A stretch of DNA of 64,000 bases from Mucilaginibacter sp. (GCF_028288185.1 NZ_JAQBOF010000011.1:82214-146213), one strand, 5' to 3'; numbered from the stretch's first letter, positions 8,749-18,226 are shown. Program-made: numbers and translations. The notes: a model not told the origin generated them from the letters alone.

Positions 8749-10137
8749 CTACATGCCCTTCATTGTATGCCCCATTTTCATTAAAGCCGGGTTAATGCGC
8801 AGGTAAACCTGGAACCCAATAGGAGTGCCGCCATAATAACTTTTTAGCGCCATTGGCGATATGTTTAAAGTAGCCTGTATGCCCGCCGTTAGATTAGTGT
8901 TTTTAACTGTACTCACTATATAGTTTGTCCCTAAGGTTACCGCATTAATGCTAAAGTTTGGATTTGTAGGGAATGTCCCCTGCAGATCAAGTTCTTCGGC
9001 ATCTTTTTTAACAAATTCGTAACGGCCATAAAAAGCGGCGCGGCTTAACTGCAGGCTATTTTCCAGCAATACGGATGGTAACGTTTTGCGGTTATCCGAT
9101 AAATGGTTTTGCCCATAAACCAATGTGGTTGATATATAGCTATCATCGCCTAACATTTTTGTCCGAATAGCTGATGCCGTAAAACGATTAACGTTTTGCA
9201 GTGGCTCTGCTTCTTCGGGGCTATGCAGCCATCCATCTGATACCTGTAGCGCCCACTCTTTTGATGGATTGTAGGATAAACGCAGCGAGTAGGAATCTAA
9301 ATTCAATTTATCAAAGTTATACCTAAACTCATCGGGTTCCCTACCTGTAAATGCGGAGCCTTCCAGCTTGATATCTTTATATCTAAAACCCAAAGTAGCA
9401 ACCCCAAACGCAATGTGCGTAGCATCCTGGTAATGGTGGCCCAGCGGCGCGTCAGGGTCATTCATGGCCGATAGGCGGTGCATAAACACCGGTGGCCCCA
9501 ATGCCGGTTCGCCGGGATAGCCAAAGGAAATAGACAGGTCAGCATTTTTAGCTACTCGCTGAGTATAGGCCACACTCAGTTCGGCAAACAAGTCATGCGG
9601 ATGCTGGCGGTCAACCAGTTTATTCCCTTTGTATGATTCTCCTGTTTGATATAATAATGGATATCCGCCCGGACCCACCAAAAAGGGATCGAAAGAAAAC
9701 ATACCATTGATGGAGAACAGGCCATTGCTGCCTACTTTGGTTTGGGTCATGCCCATTATCATATTAGGCGCATCAAACTTTTGCCCGCCACGATTACCTG
9801 ATTTAAAAATATCCTGGTTGTTGTAGCGTGCGAAGAAACTACCATGTATCATCGTCATCCATTTTTTACCGTGGATCATATAGGCATATATCGGCGATTC
9901 GTCAGGTACCCATGATGTGCCCGAACCGTCACGGTTCATGGGCAGATCAAGCGAATATTGGCTGTTCATTTTCATGGGGTCGCTCATATCCATCATGTCC
10001 ATATCCATTACCATACCGTTCATGTGGTGGGTATGTGGCTTTGGTTTTTTAGTAGTATCGCTGCCCATTTTCATTTGAGCTGATGATGATACAGCCCCGA
10101 ATAGCATAATTGCAATAATTATATTCGGTATTTTCAT
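8749..10137 (-). CDS. Secreted Met/His-rich outer-membrane-type protein, function unknown
   Basis: A 462-residue exported protein with a signal peptide (about 1-20, ending SSSAQ). The first 60 residues of the mature part are extremely Met, His and Asp rich (HTHHMNGMVMDMDMMDM), a composition typical of copper or silver binding. The remainder alternates short beta strands ending in aromatic residues and looks like an outer-membrane beta barrel or a porin-like surface protein. I recognise this as a conserved Bacteroidota family usually annotated hypothetical and often seen near metal-efflux genes; no enzymatic motif is visible. The broken HYC_CC_PP gene directly upstream on the same strand, a family also found in metal-resistance loci, supports a metal-related role, as inference. 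Confidence 0.75.
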   Translation of the reverse strand: MKIPNIIIAIMLFGAVSSSAQMKMGSDTTKKPKPHTHHMNGMVMDMDMMDMSDPMKMNSQYSLDLPMNRDGSGTSWVPDESPIYAYMIHGKKWMTMIHGSFFARYNNQDIFKSGNRGGQKFDAPNMIMGMTQTKVGSNGLFSINGMFSFDPFLVGPGGYPLLYQTGESYKGNKLVDRQHPHDLFAELSVAYTQRVAKNADLSISFGYPGEPALGPPVFMHRLSAMNDPDAPLGHHYQDATHIAFGVATLGFRYKDIKLEGSAFTGREPDEFRYNFDKLNLDSYSLRLSYNPSKEWALQVSDGWLHSPEEAEPLQNVNRFTASAIRTKMLGDDSYISTTLVYGQNHLSDNRKTLPSVLLENSLQLSRAAFYGRYEFVKKDAEELDLQGTFPTNPNFSINAVTLGTNYIVSTVKNTNLTAGIQATLNISPMALKSYYGGTPIGFQVYLRINPALMKMGHTMKGM

Positions 10138-10313
10138 GATGTCTGATTAAAAGATGTAAAAGAAATTGTACTCCAACCGTACCAAATAAATATTAACACT
10201 TGTACGCACCATATTGTTATATAATGGGGTGCGATAAGATCCTTTTTAATTAAATTTAATCGTAAAAATAAACACACGGTAGTTTTACCGCGGCGCGAAA
10301 CTATTAATTACAA

Positions 10314-10699
10314 TCAAATACGAAGACTACAGTTGTTAATAAACCGGGGCGTTTTTCCGGATGGTGGCGAAGCGGGTGGTGGTGGGTCTGATAGCTTTTC
10401 TAACAGCGTTTGTTGGGCCGATAAAACATAATCGCCAAAAAGGAATCTTGGTCATTTCAAGCCAAACAGCTTTGACATTAGATTGCGATTCGCCCTGGTG
10501 AGCATCTTTGATCTTTACATCAACTTTCTTGTCCTTGCAGCATTTCATTTTCAGGGCTGCAAGCGGGGTACAGTTTTTAGCCGGCGTGTTTATCTCTACC
10601 GCGGCCAATACACTTCCACAATAATGCAGATTGAGCGCAAAACCAAACGCGGTAATGATATACCTTGGTTAAAAAAAGCGTTGTCAATCTTTTTATCAT
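10314..10699 (-). pseudogene. HYC_CC_PP family protein, disrupted by two single-base insertions
   Basis: Read across frames on the minus strand from ATG 10699 to TGA 10316-10314, the sequence encodes a full HYC_CC_PP family protein: start MIKRLTTLFLT, then ITAFGFALNLHYCGS, a central MKCCKD, a DPPPPASPP stretch and the usual C-terminus FINNCSLRI. Three frames are needed. One extra base is needed between the leader and ITAFGF (near the GG at about 10664), and one extra T in the T run before GDYVLSAQQ (about 10436). Removing both gives 128 codons including stop, the normal length. An intact 90-codon frame inside (10336-10608) lacks the signal peptide and the family C-terminus. Either a real double frameshift or homopolymer sequencing errors. 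Confidence 0.85.
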
Positions 10700-10724
10700 A
10701 GTACAAAGCTAATCTTAAACAAGT

Positions 10725-10762
10725 TAAAAAAAAGAGCCCCCGGCAATTACTGCCGGGGGCTC
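10725..10762 (-). terminator. Rho-independent terminator of the OmpA lipoprotein gene
   Basis: Perfect 12-bp GC-rich stem (10734-10745 with 10751-10762, 5-nt loop). Read on the minus strand it is followed by nine T (10725-10733). It lies 30 bp after the OmpA stop codon. Confidence 0.95.
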
Positions 10763-10791
10763 ATAAAAAAAACTATATGGGTATTATCTTT

Positions 10792-11460
10792 TTAATTGCC
10801 TTGTGTGGCTTGTTTTTTCATTTGTTCGTTAGCAACAATGGCTATTTCAACACGGCGGTTTTGTGCACGTCCAGCTACGGAAGCATTATCAGCAATAGGC
10901 TCTGAAGCGCCTTTACCTATAGTTGTTAATCGCGAAGTGTTGACGTTATCAGCAACGATAAACGATCTTACAGATTCTGCTCTGCGGATAGAAAGGTCCA
11001 TATTATGATCGGCTGATCCGGTATTATCTGTATGGCCAATTATAGTAATGTTGGTTTGCGGATTGTTTTGTAATGATGCCGACAGGTTATGCAGGTTTGA
11101 TTGTGCGGCCGGTTTCAGATCGGCCCTATCCACATCAAATAAAATGCCCGAGTCGAACTTTACCAATATACCCTCGCCTTGGCGTATTACAGTAGCACCG
11201 GGAACGGTCTGTTTAATTTCGGCAGCTTGTTTATCCATTTTATGGCCTATCAATGCTCCGGCTGTGCCGCCAACGGCACCACCAATTATAGCGCCCAATG
11301 CGGTATTACCCGCGCTGCGGCCAATTAACGCACCAACCACACCACCTGCACCGGCACCAATAGCTGCTCCTTTTTGTGTTTTATTTAGTGAGCTACATCC
11401 TGTGCTCAACACTCCTATTATTAAGCCAACGGCTACTATACTGTTTCTTATCGTTTTCAT
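10792..11460 (-). CDS. OmpA family lipoprotein with glycine-zipper segment
   Basis: A 222-residue lipoprotein: leader with lipobox LSTGC (Cys22), then a glycine-zipper region (about 30-75, repeats of GAxxGxxxG type) that can insert into or associate with the membrane, then a C-terminal OmpA-like domain (about 100-212). The peptidoglycan-binding signature is present (IIGHTDNTGSADHN, LSIRRAESVRSFI, GRAQNRRVEI). Such proteins tie the outer membrane to the cell wall and resemble E. coli YiaD. Transcribed alone and followed by a strong terminator. Function as a wall anchor is well supported by family; any specific role is unknown. Confidence 0.93.
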   Translation of the reverse strand: MKTIRNSIVAVGLIIGVLSTGCSSLNKTQKGAAIGAGAGGVVGALIGRSAGNTALGAIIGGAVGGTAGALIGHKMDKQAAEIKQTVPGATVIRQGEGILVKFDSGILFDVDRADLKPAAQSNLHNLSASLQNNPQTNITIIGHTDNTGSADHNMDLSIRRAESVRSFIVADNVNTSRLTTIGKGASEPIADNASVAGRAQNRRVEIAIVANEQMKKQATQGN

Positions 11461-11638
11461 GTTTAATTGTTGATATTATATAAGTAACAAGACAAACTCA
11501 ATGCCAACAGAAGATGGATAGCCTGATAGCACCAATACATTCATCATTAACAACTTTAAAAACATTTTTTTAATACTCACGAAAAATTCGGCAAAAGCAG
11601 TGATTGTTTTTTGACTTGTTTTTAGTACAAAAACATCG

Positions 11639-12951
11639 CTAAAATGATTTTTGCCATCCCAATAATCGCCAAAAAACCTCGGCACTCAATAAGGCCCCAA
11701 TGGCAAATAAAGCCGGCTTAATGGTTTCTACGGACGAAGAGAAAGCGCCGCCCAGTGCTATAAAATAAACCGATGCCGGTAATAATAACATCAGGCAAAG
11801 GCCGGTAATATTTAGCGGTATTTTAAATGGTCTTGGAGTATGGGGTTCTTTTTGGCGAAGTTTTATTAAGGCGATATATTCTAATGACAAACCCGCACCA
11901 TAAATGGTAACATCAATGATCAGTAAATCTGCAAAGGTCCATAATATCATCAGGCTAACAATAACCGAGCAGATGATGATAGACACATAGGGCGTTTGAA
12001 AACGGGTGTGCAGCTTATTAATTCGGGCAGGTAAAAGGCTATCTTCAGACATCACCTGCGGCACGCGCGATACGGACATAGTACTGCCGCGTAAATCCCA
12101 AGTGTACTTGCCATTCCACCCAACGCAAGCAACGCCCCCAACCAATGCCCGCCAATTAAAGCACCTAGGGCCGGAAAGCCTTTTTCTGTTAAAACTGAAG
12201 TACTTATCCCGGATAATTGGGCTACCCATATCACCAGGAAATAAATAACAATAATCATGGCAAAAGCAATAAACATAGATACCAGGTAGGAGCGTAGGGG
12301 TTTTTCAACCTCTTCGGCATAGGTGGTGGTATTGTCCCAGCCCAGACAATTCCACATTACGGTGTATAAAGCCATACCCAATGATGGAAAAGCAATGCCC
12401 TTTAGTGAGGGCGATTGAATAACCAGCCCCCCCGTGTGATGATAAAAAGCCAAAACAAAAAGTATAATAAATGGCGTTAAAACCATCGCACCTAAAAACA
12501 ATGATACCCGGCCAACCGGAACGATACCCAATATATTTAGCCCAGCCGATGCCCATATAATAACCAGGCAAACGGGTACTTTATAAACGGCCAGATCAGG
12601 GAAGAAGAACGATGCATATTCTACAAATAAAACCGGGTAAATAGCTAGATCGACAAAGGTATATAACCAAGTCCACCAGCCTTCATAAAAACCCCAGCGG
12701 GTACCCAACGCATATTTTACCCACTTATAATAGCCGCCGGTAACGGGCATCATACTATTTAGCTCGAGCACGGTAAAAATTGCCGGGAGATCCCACAACA
12801 ACGGAGTAATTAACAGCACCAATAACGCGCCATGGTGCCCGGCATAATCAAGTAATGGCTCCAGGCCATACGGGCCACCGGATACTGTAAAAAAAATGAT
12901 AGCAACCAACTGTACCGGGCGTATCTTTTTTAAGTATTGTTTAGTGGCCAT
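11639..12951 (-). pseudogene. APC superfamily amino acid permease, frameshifted
   Basis: From ATG 12951 (MATKQYLKKIRPVQLV) the frame encodes an APC-type permease through about ten membrane helices, with the family's FTVSGGPYGLEPL start and a NSMMPVTGGYYKWV segment, then runs into a stop at 12052 just after GGMASTLGIYAAVL. The expected continuation, SVSRVPQVMSEDSLLP and two to four more helices, lies in another frame and ends at 11639. Adding one base near 12070-12078 joins them into 438 codons, a normal length. An in-frame start 25 codons further up (13026) is unlikely. The family imports amino acids by proton symport. It is broken as given, unless the missing base is a sequencing error. Confidence 0.85.
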
Positions 12952-13349
12952 AAGGCCATAAAAATATTGTTTTAAATTTAATTGCGGCTTGTTATATGGT
13001 TTAAATATGTGGCAACAATAACGCAAAATTAACTAGTGGTTAAAAATGCCGGTTAAAAAATGATGTGTGGACACTTTCGTTATTAAACATGCTGGCATTA
13101 CTTATTAACAATTATTAATAACGTTTGTGGATTTTATTTCCGCACCAACTGCCTGTTTATTAGTGGATTGAATGTATTATTGGTTTGTTTTTATCCATCG
13201 TTCCTGCATTTCGCGGCGTGTTTTTATCACGATGGTGTCTTATTTTTTTATTTGAGCGAATTTTTTTCGTAAAACTCTTTAACTCTTGTAACACTTATAG
13301 CTAAAAACACGTAAAACGTATTGCCTGTTAATTTAATACATGGTTGAAT
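12952..13349. other. AT-rich non-coding region between divergent genes
   Basis: About 400 bp separating the permease start from the surface-protein cluster. It is AT-rich with long T tracts and must hold the divergent promoters. I found no ORF, RNA gene or clear TAnnTTTG box that I would defend. Confidence 0.5.
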
Positions 13350-14438
13350 ATGTGTGTGTTTCTGCCTCCCCAAAAAATAAATTTGTTATTTAGCTTTCTC
13401 TTATTAGGGATAGCGGGGTTTTCTTTTACAGAAATAAACACATCGTATTCGCCGATTTTTACGCCCGCTACAGATACAGTAACCGTTTGCGGCACAAGCA
13501 CGACCCTAACTACCACACCCGTATCGGGTTACGCTAACCCAATATGGAACAATGGTACAACCGGCACATCTTTAACCGTTAACAGCTCCGGCGATTATTG
13601 GTGGCAGGTTACAGGTACCAACGTCGTTACCAATGGCGATTTCACCAGTGGCAATACCGGATTTGCCAGTTCTTATACTTATATGCCCAAGACCGGTACT
13701 CCAAACGCATTATATGCGGAAGGGACCTATGGTGTTTATACCGACCCAAGCGCGCTTCATAATGGCTTTAGCTCCTTTAACGACCACACCGGTAACAGCC
13801 CGGCAAATAAAAGAAACATGCTGATAGTTAACGGGTCCTCAACCGCTAATACTACTGTTTGGACACAAAACATAGCTGTAGTAGCTAATACAGAGTATGT
13901 TTTTTCGGTATGGGTTTCTTCGGCAAACTCGCAAAATCCGGCGCAGTTGCAGTTTTCTATAGATGGCAGCCCGCTAGGCAGCGCCATCTCCCCACCATCT
14001 ACCACGGGCAGCTGGCAATACTTTACCACCGTCTGGAACTCGGGAGGGAGCAGCGGCAGTTTACCCATTGCCCTCGTTAATCAAAATATTGTTGCCAGCG
14101 GTAATGATTTCGCGGTTGATGATATTGTATTTGCGCCGGTTTACCGTCAAAATGTCCATGTGGTGCTTAACCCTATACCTGTTTTAACATTAACCGGGCC
14201 GCATTCGGCTTGCGGTAGCTACGATATAACAAAAACCATAGTAGGCTATGATACAAATACTTACAACTATTTTTTTAAAGACACTAGTGGCAATACCATA
14301 ACTAACCCTACGGTAACCCTAAGCGGCAATTATACCATAACAGAACAAAGCAAGGCTACTGGCTGTACATCACTGCCTGTACAAACCACTGTTACAATTA
14401 TCCCTAATCCACCAAAACCAGGTATATCATCATTATAA
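13350..14438 (+). CDS. Secreted surface protein with jelly-roll-like and Ig-like modules
   Basis: A 362-residue exported protein, start taken at ATG 13350 (an in-frame TTG lies two codons up). A hydrophobic signal segment spans residues about 11-28. Three parts follow: a short Ig-like repeat with a cysteine (CGTSTTLTTTP), a carbohydrate-binding-module-like beta sandwich beginning NGDFTSGNTGF (about 90-265), and a second Ig/PKD-like domain (CGSYDITKTI to the end). Thr, Ser, Asn and Gly dominate. I see no type IX sorting domain of its own. First gene of a four-gene same-strand cluster ending in PorP/SprF; probably an adhesin or matrix protein, by inference. Confidence 0.75.
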   Translation: MCVFLPPQKINLLFSFLLLGIAGFSFTEINTSYSPIFTPATDTVTVCGTSTTLTTTPVSGYANPIWNNGTTGTSLTVNSSGDYWWQVTGTNVVTNGDFTSGNTGFASSYTYMPKTGTPNALYAEGTYGVYTDPSALHNGFSSFNDHTGNSPANKRNMLIVNGSSTANTTVWTQNIAVVANTEYVFSVWVSSANSQNPAQLQFSIDGSPLGSAISPPSTTGSWQYFTTVWNSGGSSGSLPIALVNQNIVASGNDFAVDDIVFAPVYRQNVHVVLNPIPVLTLTGPHSACGSYDITKTIVGYDTNTYNYFFKDTSGNTITNPTVTLSGNYTITEQSKATGCTSLPVQTTVTIIPNPPKPGISSL

Positions 14439-14475
14439 AAACATATTAATTAACCACCATAAAATTAATTATATC

Positions 14476-15162
14476 ATGAAAAAACGTTTCCTTACCCCAG
14501 TCCTGACCATGCTAATGGTACTGTTTGCCTATATAGCAACAGCTCAGGTTACATCTGGCCCTAGTGATGCTACCACCCCGCCGCCTACAGCAGCGTCTGA
14601 TGTGGCTAAAGTATTATGTTACGGATCTCCTATCTCCTTGTCGGGCCCGCAAGATGTCGGCGGCGTTGATTTTGCTAAATATCATTGGTATAAAATTGAC
14701 CCGGCTGGTGTAAAGCAGGAAGTTACAACCCAAACCGGCCGAACATATACCGAAACATCAGGAGCAGCAGGCTATTATAACTACCAGTTAGTTACAGAGA
14801 ATGCCAATGGTTGTACATCGCCACTATCTGATGTGATCAAAATATTTGTATTGCCGCAGTTAAGCGTAAGCATAACAACGCCAACCAGCTCTATGTGTGC
14901 CGTGGCTAGTAATGCAACGCTGTTAACCGCAAACGTTACACCGGCAACTGGCTATACCATAAATTACCAGTGGACCAGAAACAGCGTAGCAATACCAGGT
15001 GCAACAGCAAGCACTTATAATGTAACCGGAGAAACCACGGCAGCTACTATAACCTTTGGTGTAAATGTAACCTATGCGCTTAACTCAAGCTGCTCGGCTA
15101 CAAACACTAAAGATATTGTAATTACACCATTGCCAACAAAACCATTGATCACGGCTAATTAA
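14476..15162 (+). CDS. Secreted PKD/Ig-like repeat protein
   Basis: A 228-residue exported protein with a signal peptide (about 1-23, ending ATAQ). Two Ig/PKD-like domains are visible: about 45-130 (CYGSPISLSGPQD, YHWYKIDPAG, GYYNYQLVTENANGC) and about 132-222 (SMCAVASNATLLTANV, NYQWTRNSVAIPGA). The Trp-Tyr plus paired Cys pattern is typical of Bacteroidota surface repeats. There is no sorting signal at the C-terminus. It sits 37 bp after the previous surface gene and 43 bp before the CHU_C protein, consistent with one transcript. Exact function unknown; likely a partner or structural element of the same surface assembly. Confidence 0.75.
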   Translation: MKKRFLTPVLTMLMVLFAYIATAQVTSGPSDATTPPPTAASDVAKVLCYGSPISLSGPQDVGGVDFAKYHWYKIDPAGVKQEVTTQTGRTYTETSGAAGYYNYQLVTENANGCTSPLSDVIKIFVLPQLSVSITTPTSSMCAVASNATLLTANVTPATGYTINYQWTRNSVAIPGATASTYNVTGETTAATITFGVNVTYALNSSCSATNTKDIVITPLPTKPLITAN

Positions 15163-15205
15163 TGATCGGTTTTGAGCAAATAAATAATAGCGTGCAATCA
15201 CATCA

Positions 15206-16180
15206 ATGAAGCATCTGTGTAGAATAATAGTTATATGCACATTGTTGATCATTAAAAGTACGGCGTACTCACAAACTTTGGCTGGCCAAAGTGGGTATTT
15301 AACTTTTACAATCAATGAAGGGGAAACTATTGTTCTACACGGAAACGCCGATCACGCAGCGGCCTACCAATGGTATAAAGACGGAGTGAAAATAAGCGGT
15401 GCAACATCTAAAGATTATAAAGCCGGGGTTGCCGGCATTTATACCGTTGTTGCCTATAACATCGAAGGTTGCCCATCGGCTACATCAGAGGGGGTGCATA
15501 TTGTGGTTAATTCAGTCACACCACCAAAAACACCCGATACGTTAGTTGATCTAACTGTATCTATCCGATCATCTAATATCCATGCTTCGCCCGGCGATAA
15601 TTTTAATTATGTGCTGATAGCTAAAAACAACAGCCCTATAGCCGGAACAAATGTCCAGGTGAGTTATATAATACCGCCAAACTTGGTTTATGTACCGCAA
15701 TCCGGCGATATTGGTATAATAAACTATGACGCCACAACCCACAAACTAACGTGGGATATTAGCAAAATAAAGGAAAACGACCCGGCTCAACTAATAATAA
15801 CAGTTAAGGCTTTAACCCCCGGTATGGTGCAAAGCATTGTTAATATTAAAGGAAAAGAGACCGACCCTATCATGGCAAACAATGTTGACGAAACCGCTCA
15901 GCAAGTTTACCCACTGGTAGTATCAAATGTATTTACCCCCAATGGGGATGGCGTGAATGACACATTTGTTATACCAGGGCTGGAAACCTATTCGGATACC
16001 GAGTTAACCATAATAAATCGTTGGGGTAATACCGTATATCAAAAAACAAATTACAAGAATGACTGGGACGGCCAGGGCATGGTAGAAGGTACTTACTTTT
16101 ATGTACTAAGAGCAAAAAACAAAGCAGGAGTGTGGGATACTTACAAAGGTTATTTAACCTTATTAAGAACAAAAATATAA
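15206..16180 (+). CDS. T9SS cargo with DUF11-like and gliding-motility-associated (CHU_C) C-terminal domain
   Basis: A 324-residue secreted protein. A signal peptide (about 1-22, ending AYSQ) is followed by an Ig-like repeat (YQWYKDGVKISGATS, about 50-100), a DUF11-like domain (about 115-230, with PGDNFNYVLIAKNNSP and a YIIPPNLVYV strand), and a classic CHU_C domain starting VFTPNGDGVNDTFVI and ending in TYFYVL and GYLTLLR. CHU_C is the type B sorting signal of the type IX secretion system; cargo with it is delivered to the surface with help of PorP/SprF proteins. The stop codon overlaps the start of the PorP/SprF gene by one base, so the pair is translationally coupled. Confidence 0.93.
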   Translation: MKHLCRIIVICTLLIIKSTAYSQTLAGQSGYLTFTINEGETIVLHGNADHAAAYQWYKDGVKISGATSKDYKAGVAGIYTVVAYNIEGCPSATSEGVHIVVNSVTPPKTPDTLVDLTVSIRSSNIHASPGDNFNYVLIAKNNSPIAGTNVQVSYIIPPNLVYVPQSGDIGIINYDATTHKLTWDISKIKENDPAQLIITVKALTPGMVQSIVNIKGKETDPIMANNVDETAQQVYPLVVSNVFTPNGDGVNDTFVIPGLETYSDTELTIINRWGNTVYQKTNYKNDWDGQGMVEGTYFYVLRAKNKAGVWDTYKGYLTLLRTKI

Positions 16181-17175
16181 TGAAAAGGTTACTATTCGTT
16201 TTTGTTTTAACAGCATCATTTATAACGGCAAACGCGCAGCAGGACGCGCAGTTTAGCCAGTATATTTTTAATGGGCTATATGTTAACCCGGCCTATGCCG
16301 GTTATAAAAGCGATTTTTATGTTAACAGCTTTTTTCGTTCGCAATGGACGGGGCTAAACGGGGCGCCTCAAACCGAATCGGTAGCCGCAGATGGTTCTGT
16401 CGCTAATGATAAGGTTGGTTTGGGTTTGTTATTGCAGCGCGACCAGATAGGGGCACAAAGCAATATCGCCGCTTACTCAAATTATGCCTATCGCATACAA
16501 ATAGGGCAGGACGAAAACTCCAGGTTGGCGTTTGGGTTAGGTTTAGGCTTTATTCAAACAGGCATTGATGGCAATAAGTTAAACCCGGTGCAAAGCGGCG
16601 ATAACTATATCCCAACAGGATATCATAGCTTTTTATCGCCCGATGCCCGATTGGGAGTTTTATATACCAACGATAATTACTTTGTAGGCGCGTCTGTTGA
16701 CAATCTGATACCACAGTACATGCATAATATGGCAGATGCCAGCGCTTTGGGTGTGCCGATACCCCTGCCACATGAATACTTTACAACAGGTGCCATATTT
16801 AACTTGAATGAACAAACTAGATTTAAACCGTCAATCCTTATAAAAGATAGCAAGAGCGTGCCAACCAGCATGGATATTAATGCATTTTTATTATTAAATG
16901 ATAAGTTATGGCTTGGCGCTACCTATCGCACGGCCGTGTCGCTTTATAATAAACCCAATTTGCAAAAGAATCTGCCCACATCAAGCGCAATGGTAGCTAT
17001 AGTAGAATTTTTTGCCTCAGAGAACCTCCGTATTGGCTATGCTTATGATTATTCCTTAAATAAAATAGGCGCTTTAGGTTATGGATCGCATGAACTATCA
17101 ATAGGATTCCTGATAAAAAACAGTAACAGTCCTCGTTCCCGGTTTAATGACCCAACCAGGAAGTGTTATTTTTAA
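16180..17175 (+). CDS. PorP/SprF family type IX secretion membrane protein
   Basis: A 331-residue outer-membrane beta-barrel. Start taken at ATG 16180, which overlaps the upstream TAA by one base and gives a clean signal peptide (MKRLLFVFVLTASF to ANAQQ). Family hallmarks follow directly: QDAQFSQYIFNGLYVNPAYAGYK, then RSQWTGLNGAPQTE, and the C-terminal SHELSIGFLI. These proteins pair with CHU_C cargo in type IX secretion, acting as surface retention or translocation factors (SprF does this for SprB in Flavobacterium). The pairing with the adjacent CHU_C gene is exactly the expected arrangement. Confidence 0.94.
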   Translation: MKRLLFVFVLTASFITANAQQDAQFSQYIFNGLYVNPAYAGYKSDFYVNSFFRSQWTGLNGAPQTESVAADGSVANDKVGLGLLLQRDQIGAQSNIAAYSNYAYRIQIGQDENSRLAFGLGLGFIQTGIDGNKLNPVQSGDNYIPTGYHSFLSPDARLGVLYTNDNYFVGASVDNLIPQYMHNMADASALGVPIPLPHEYFTTGAIFNLNEQTRFKPSILIKDSKSVPTSMDINAFLLLNDKLWLGATYRTAVSLYNKPNLQKNLPTSSAMVAIVEFFASENLRIGYAYDYSLNKIGALGYGSHELSIGFLIKNSNSPRSRFNDPTRKCYF

Positions 17176-17350
17176 TATATAACATTATACTGATAAAAAA
17201 ATGTATGCTTAAATTATGTGTCTGCGGGGGATAAAAAATCATACACAACTCCCCGGATATTTAAACAAATACATCCATTGGTTTATATTAAATCTATTAT
17301 AAACAGGTATTGCTTTTGCTGCCGTTTAGATATATAACAGTTAGAATATA

Positions 17351-18169
17351 ATGAAACGATCTTTTAAAATTGCTTTAGCCGCGCTTGTTTGTGTAGCATT
17401 GGTTTACACAAACTGTAAAAAATCGGCTACGTCTTCAACTCCGTCAAATACACCAGCCAACAATATGGCAATAAGCAAACAGATTGCCGGCACATTTATT
17501 AAATCATTAAACGGTGAATACGGCGGTGCTAAAATTGGTGATGGCATTAAAGCGCCGTCAAACCCTTTTTCTACTCAAAAAGGCCCGCGTGTAAATAGCG
17601 TTACATCCTATTGTGGTTATACTATTGATACCTCTCTTTTTTTTACCAGGGTTATTGGTGATACTACCAGGGTAGTAGGCAGCAAATACAAGTTTATTTA
17701 TACCTGTAGCAACGGCGCGCTTAATGGCTATATACTTTCTGATAGTATCACCTATACAGACAACGGCACCCTACTTAATAACAAATATCTAACCGGCCAA
17801 AATTATGCGGTAAACAATTTCAGTTCTGGCTTTAGCGTGGTTTTAATACGCGGCACATTAGGTACCAATTACTCCGTGTCGGCACTTAATAAGTCGCATA
17901 TAGTAGTTGCTTACAATAAGGCCAACATACAATATTATTTAAATGCGCTAACCGTAAATGTTACCGGCAGCTCGCCCAATATAACCAGCGGCTCGACTGA
18001 TTTTAACGCCAGCATTAGTTATTTACAAGATGGCAATACCGTAGAAGGCAACTATAGCGGTTCAATGCAGTTTTTAGGGAATCATCTGGTTAAAATAACC
18101 TTAACTTATAATGGCGTAACTACCGTGTACTCCTACAACCTGATCACTCAAGAGATAGGCATTATTTAA
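17351..18169 (+). CDS. Hypothetical lipoprotein
   Basis: A 272-residue exported protein. The leader MKRSFKIALAALVCVALVYT ends at a Cys followed by Lys-Lys, which looks like a relaxed Bacteroidota lipobox (TNCKK), so surface or periplasmic anchoring is plausible. After a Ser/Thr/Asn linker the rest is beta-rich with frequent NGxx and YxY strands and no catalytic motif I can name. It follows the T9SS cluster by 175 bp and has its own terminator, so it is probably a separate unit. Function unknown. Confidence 0.65.
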   Translation: MKRSFKIALAALVCVALVYTNCKKSATSSTPSNTPANNMAISKQIAGTFIKSLNGEYGGAKIGDGIKAPSNPFSTQKGPRVNSVTSYCGYTIDTSLFFTRVIGDTTRVVGSKYKFIYTCSNGALNGYILSDSITYTDNGTLLNNKYLTGQNYAVNNFSSGFSVVLIRGTLGTNYSVSALNKSHIVVAYNKANIQYYLNALTVNVTGSSPNITSGSTDFNASISYLQDGNTVEGNYSGSMQFLGNHLVKITLTYNGVTTVYSYNLITQEIGII

Positions 18170-18191
18170 TTAAGATATATACAATTGGTTT

Positions 18192-18226
18192 AAAGTGCCG
18201 TTCGGATTTCGGATGGCGCTTTTTTG
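18192..18226 (+). terminator. Rho-independent terminator
   Basis: Stem of 8 bp with one G-T pair (18192-18199 with 18215-18222) followed by a T run, 22 bp after the lipoprotein stop. Confidence 0.8.

Noticed and set aside
10336..10608. 90-codon minus-strand frame taken as a complete gene
   Set aside because: It is only the middle of a HYC_CC_PP protein; signal peptide and typical C-terminus are in other frames.
10483..10701. 72-codon + strand frame
   Set aside because: Antisense shadow of the HYC_CC_PP gene remnant.
11476..11685. 69-codon minus-strand frame upstream of the OmpA lipoprotein
   Set aside because: It overlaps the end of the permease, has no family resemblance and no start context.
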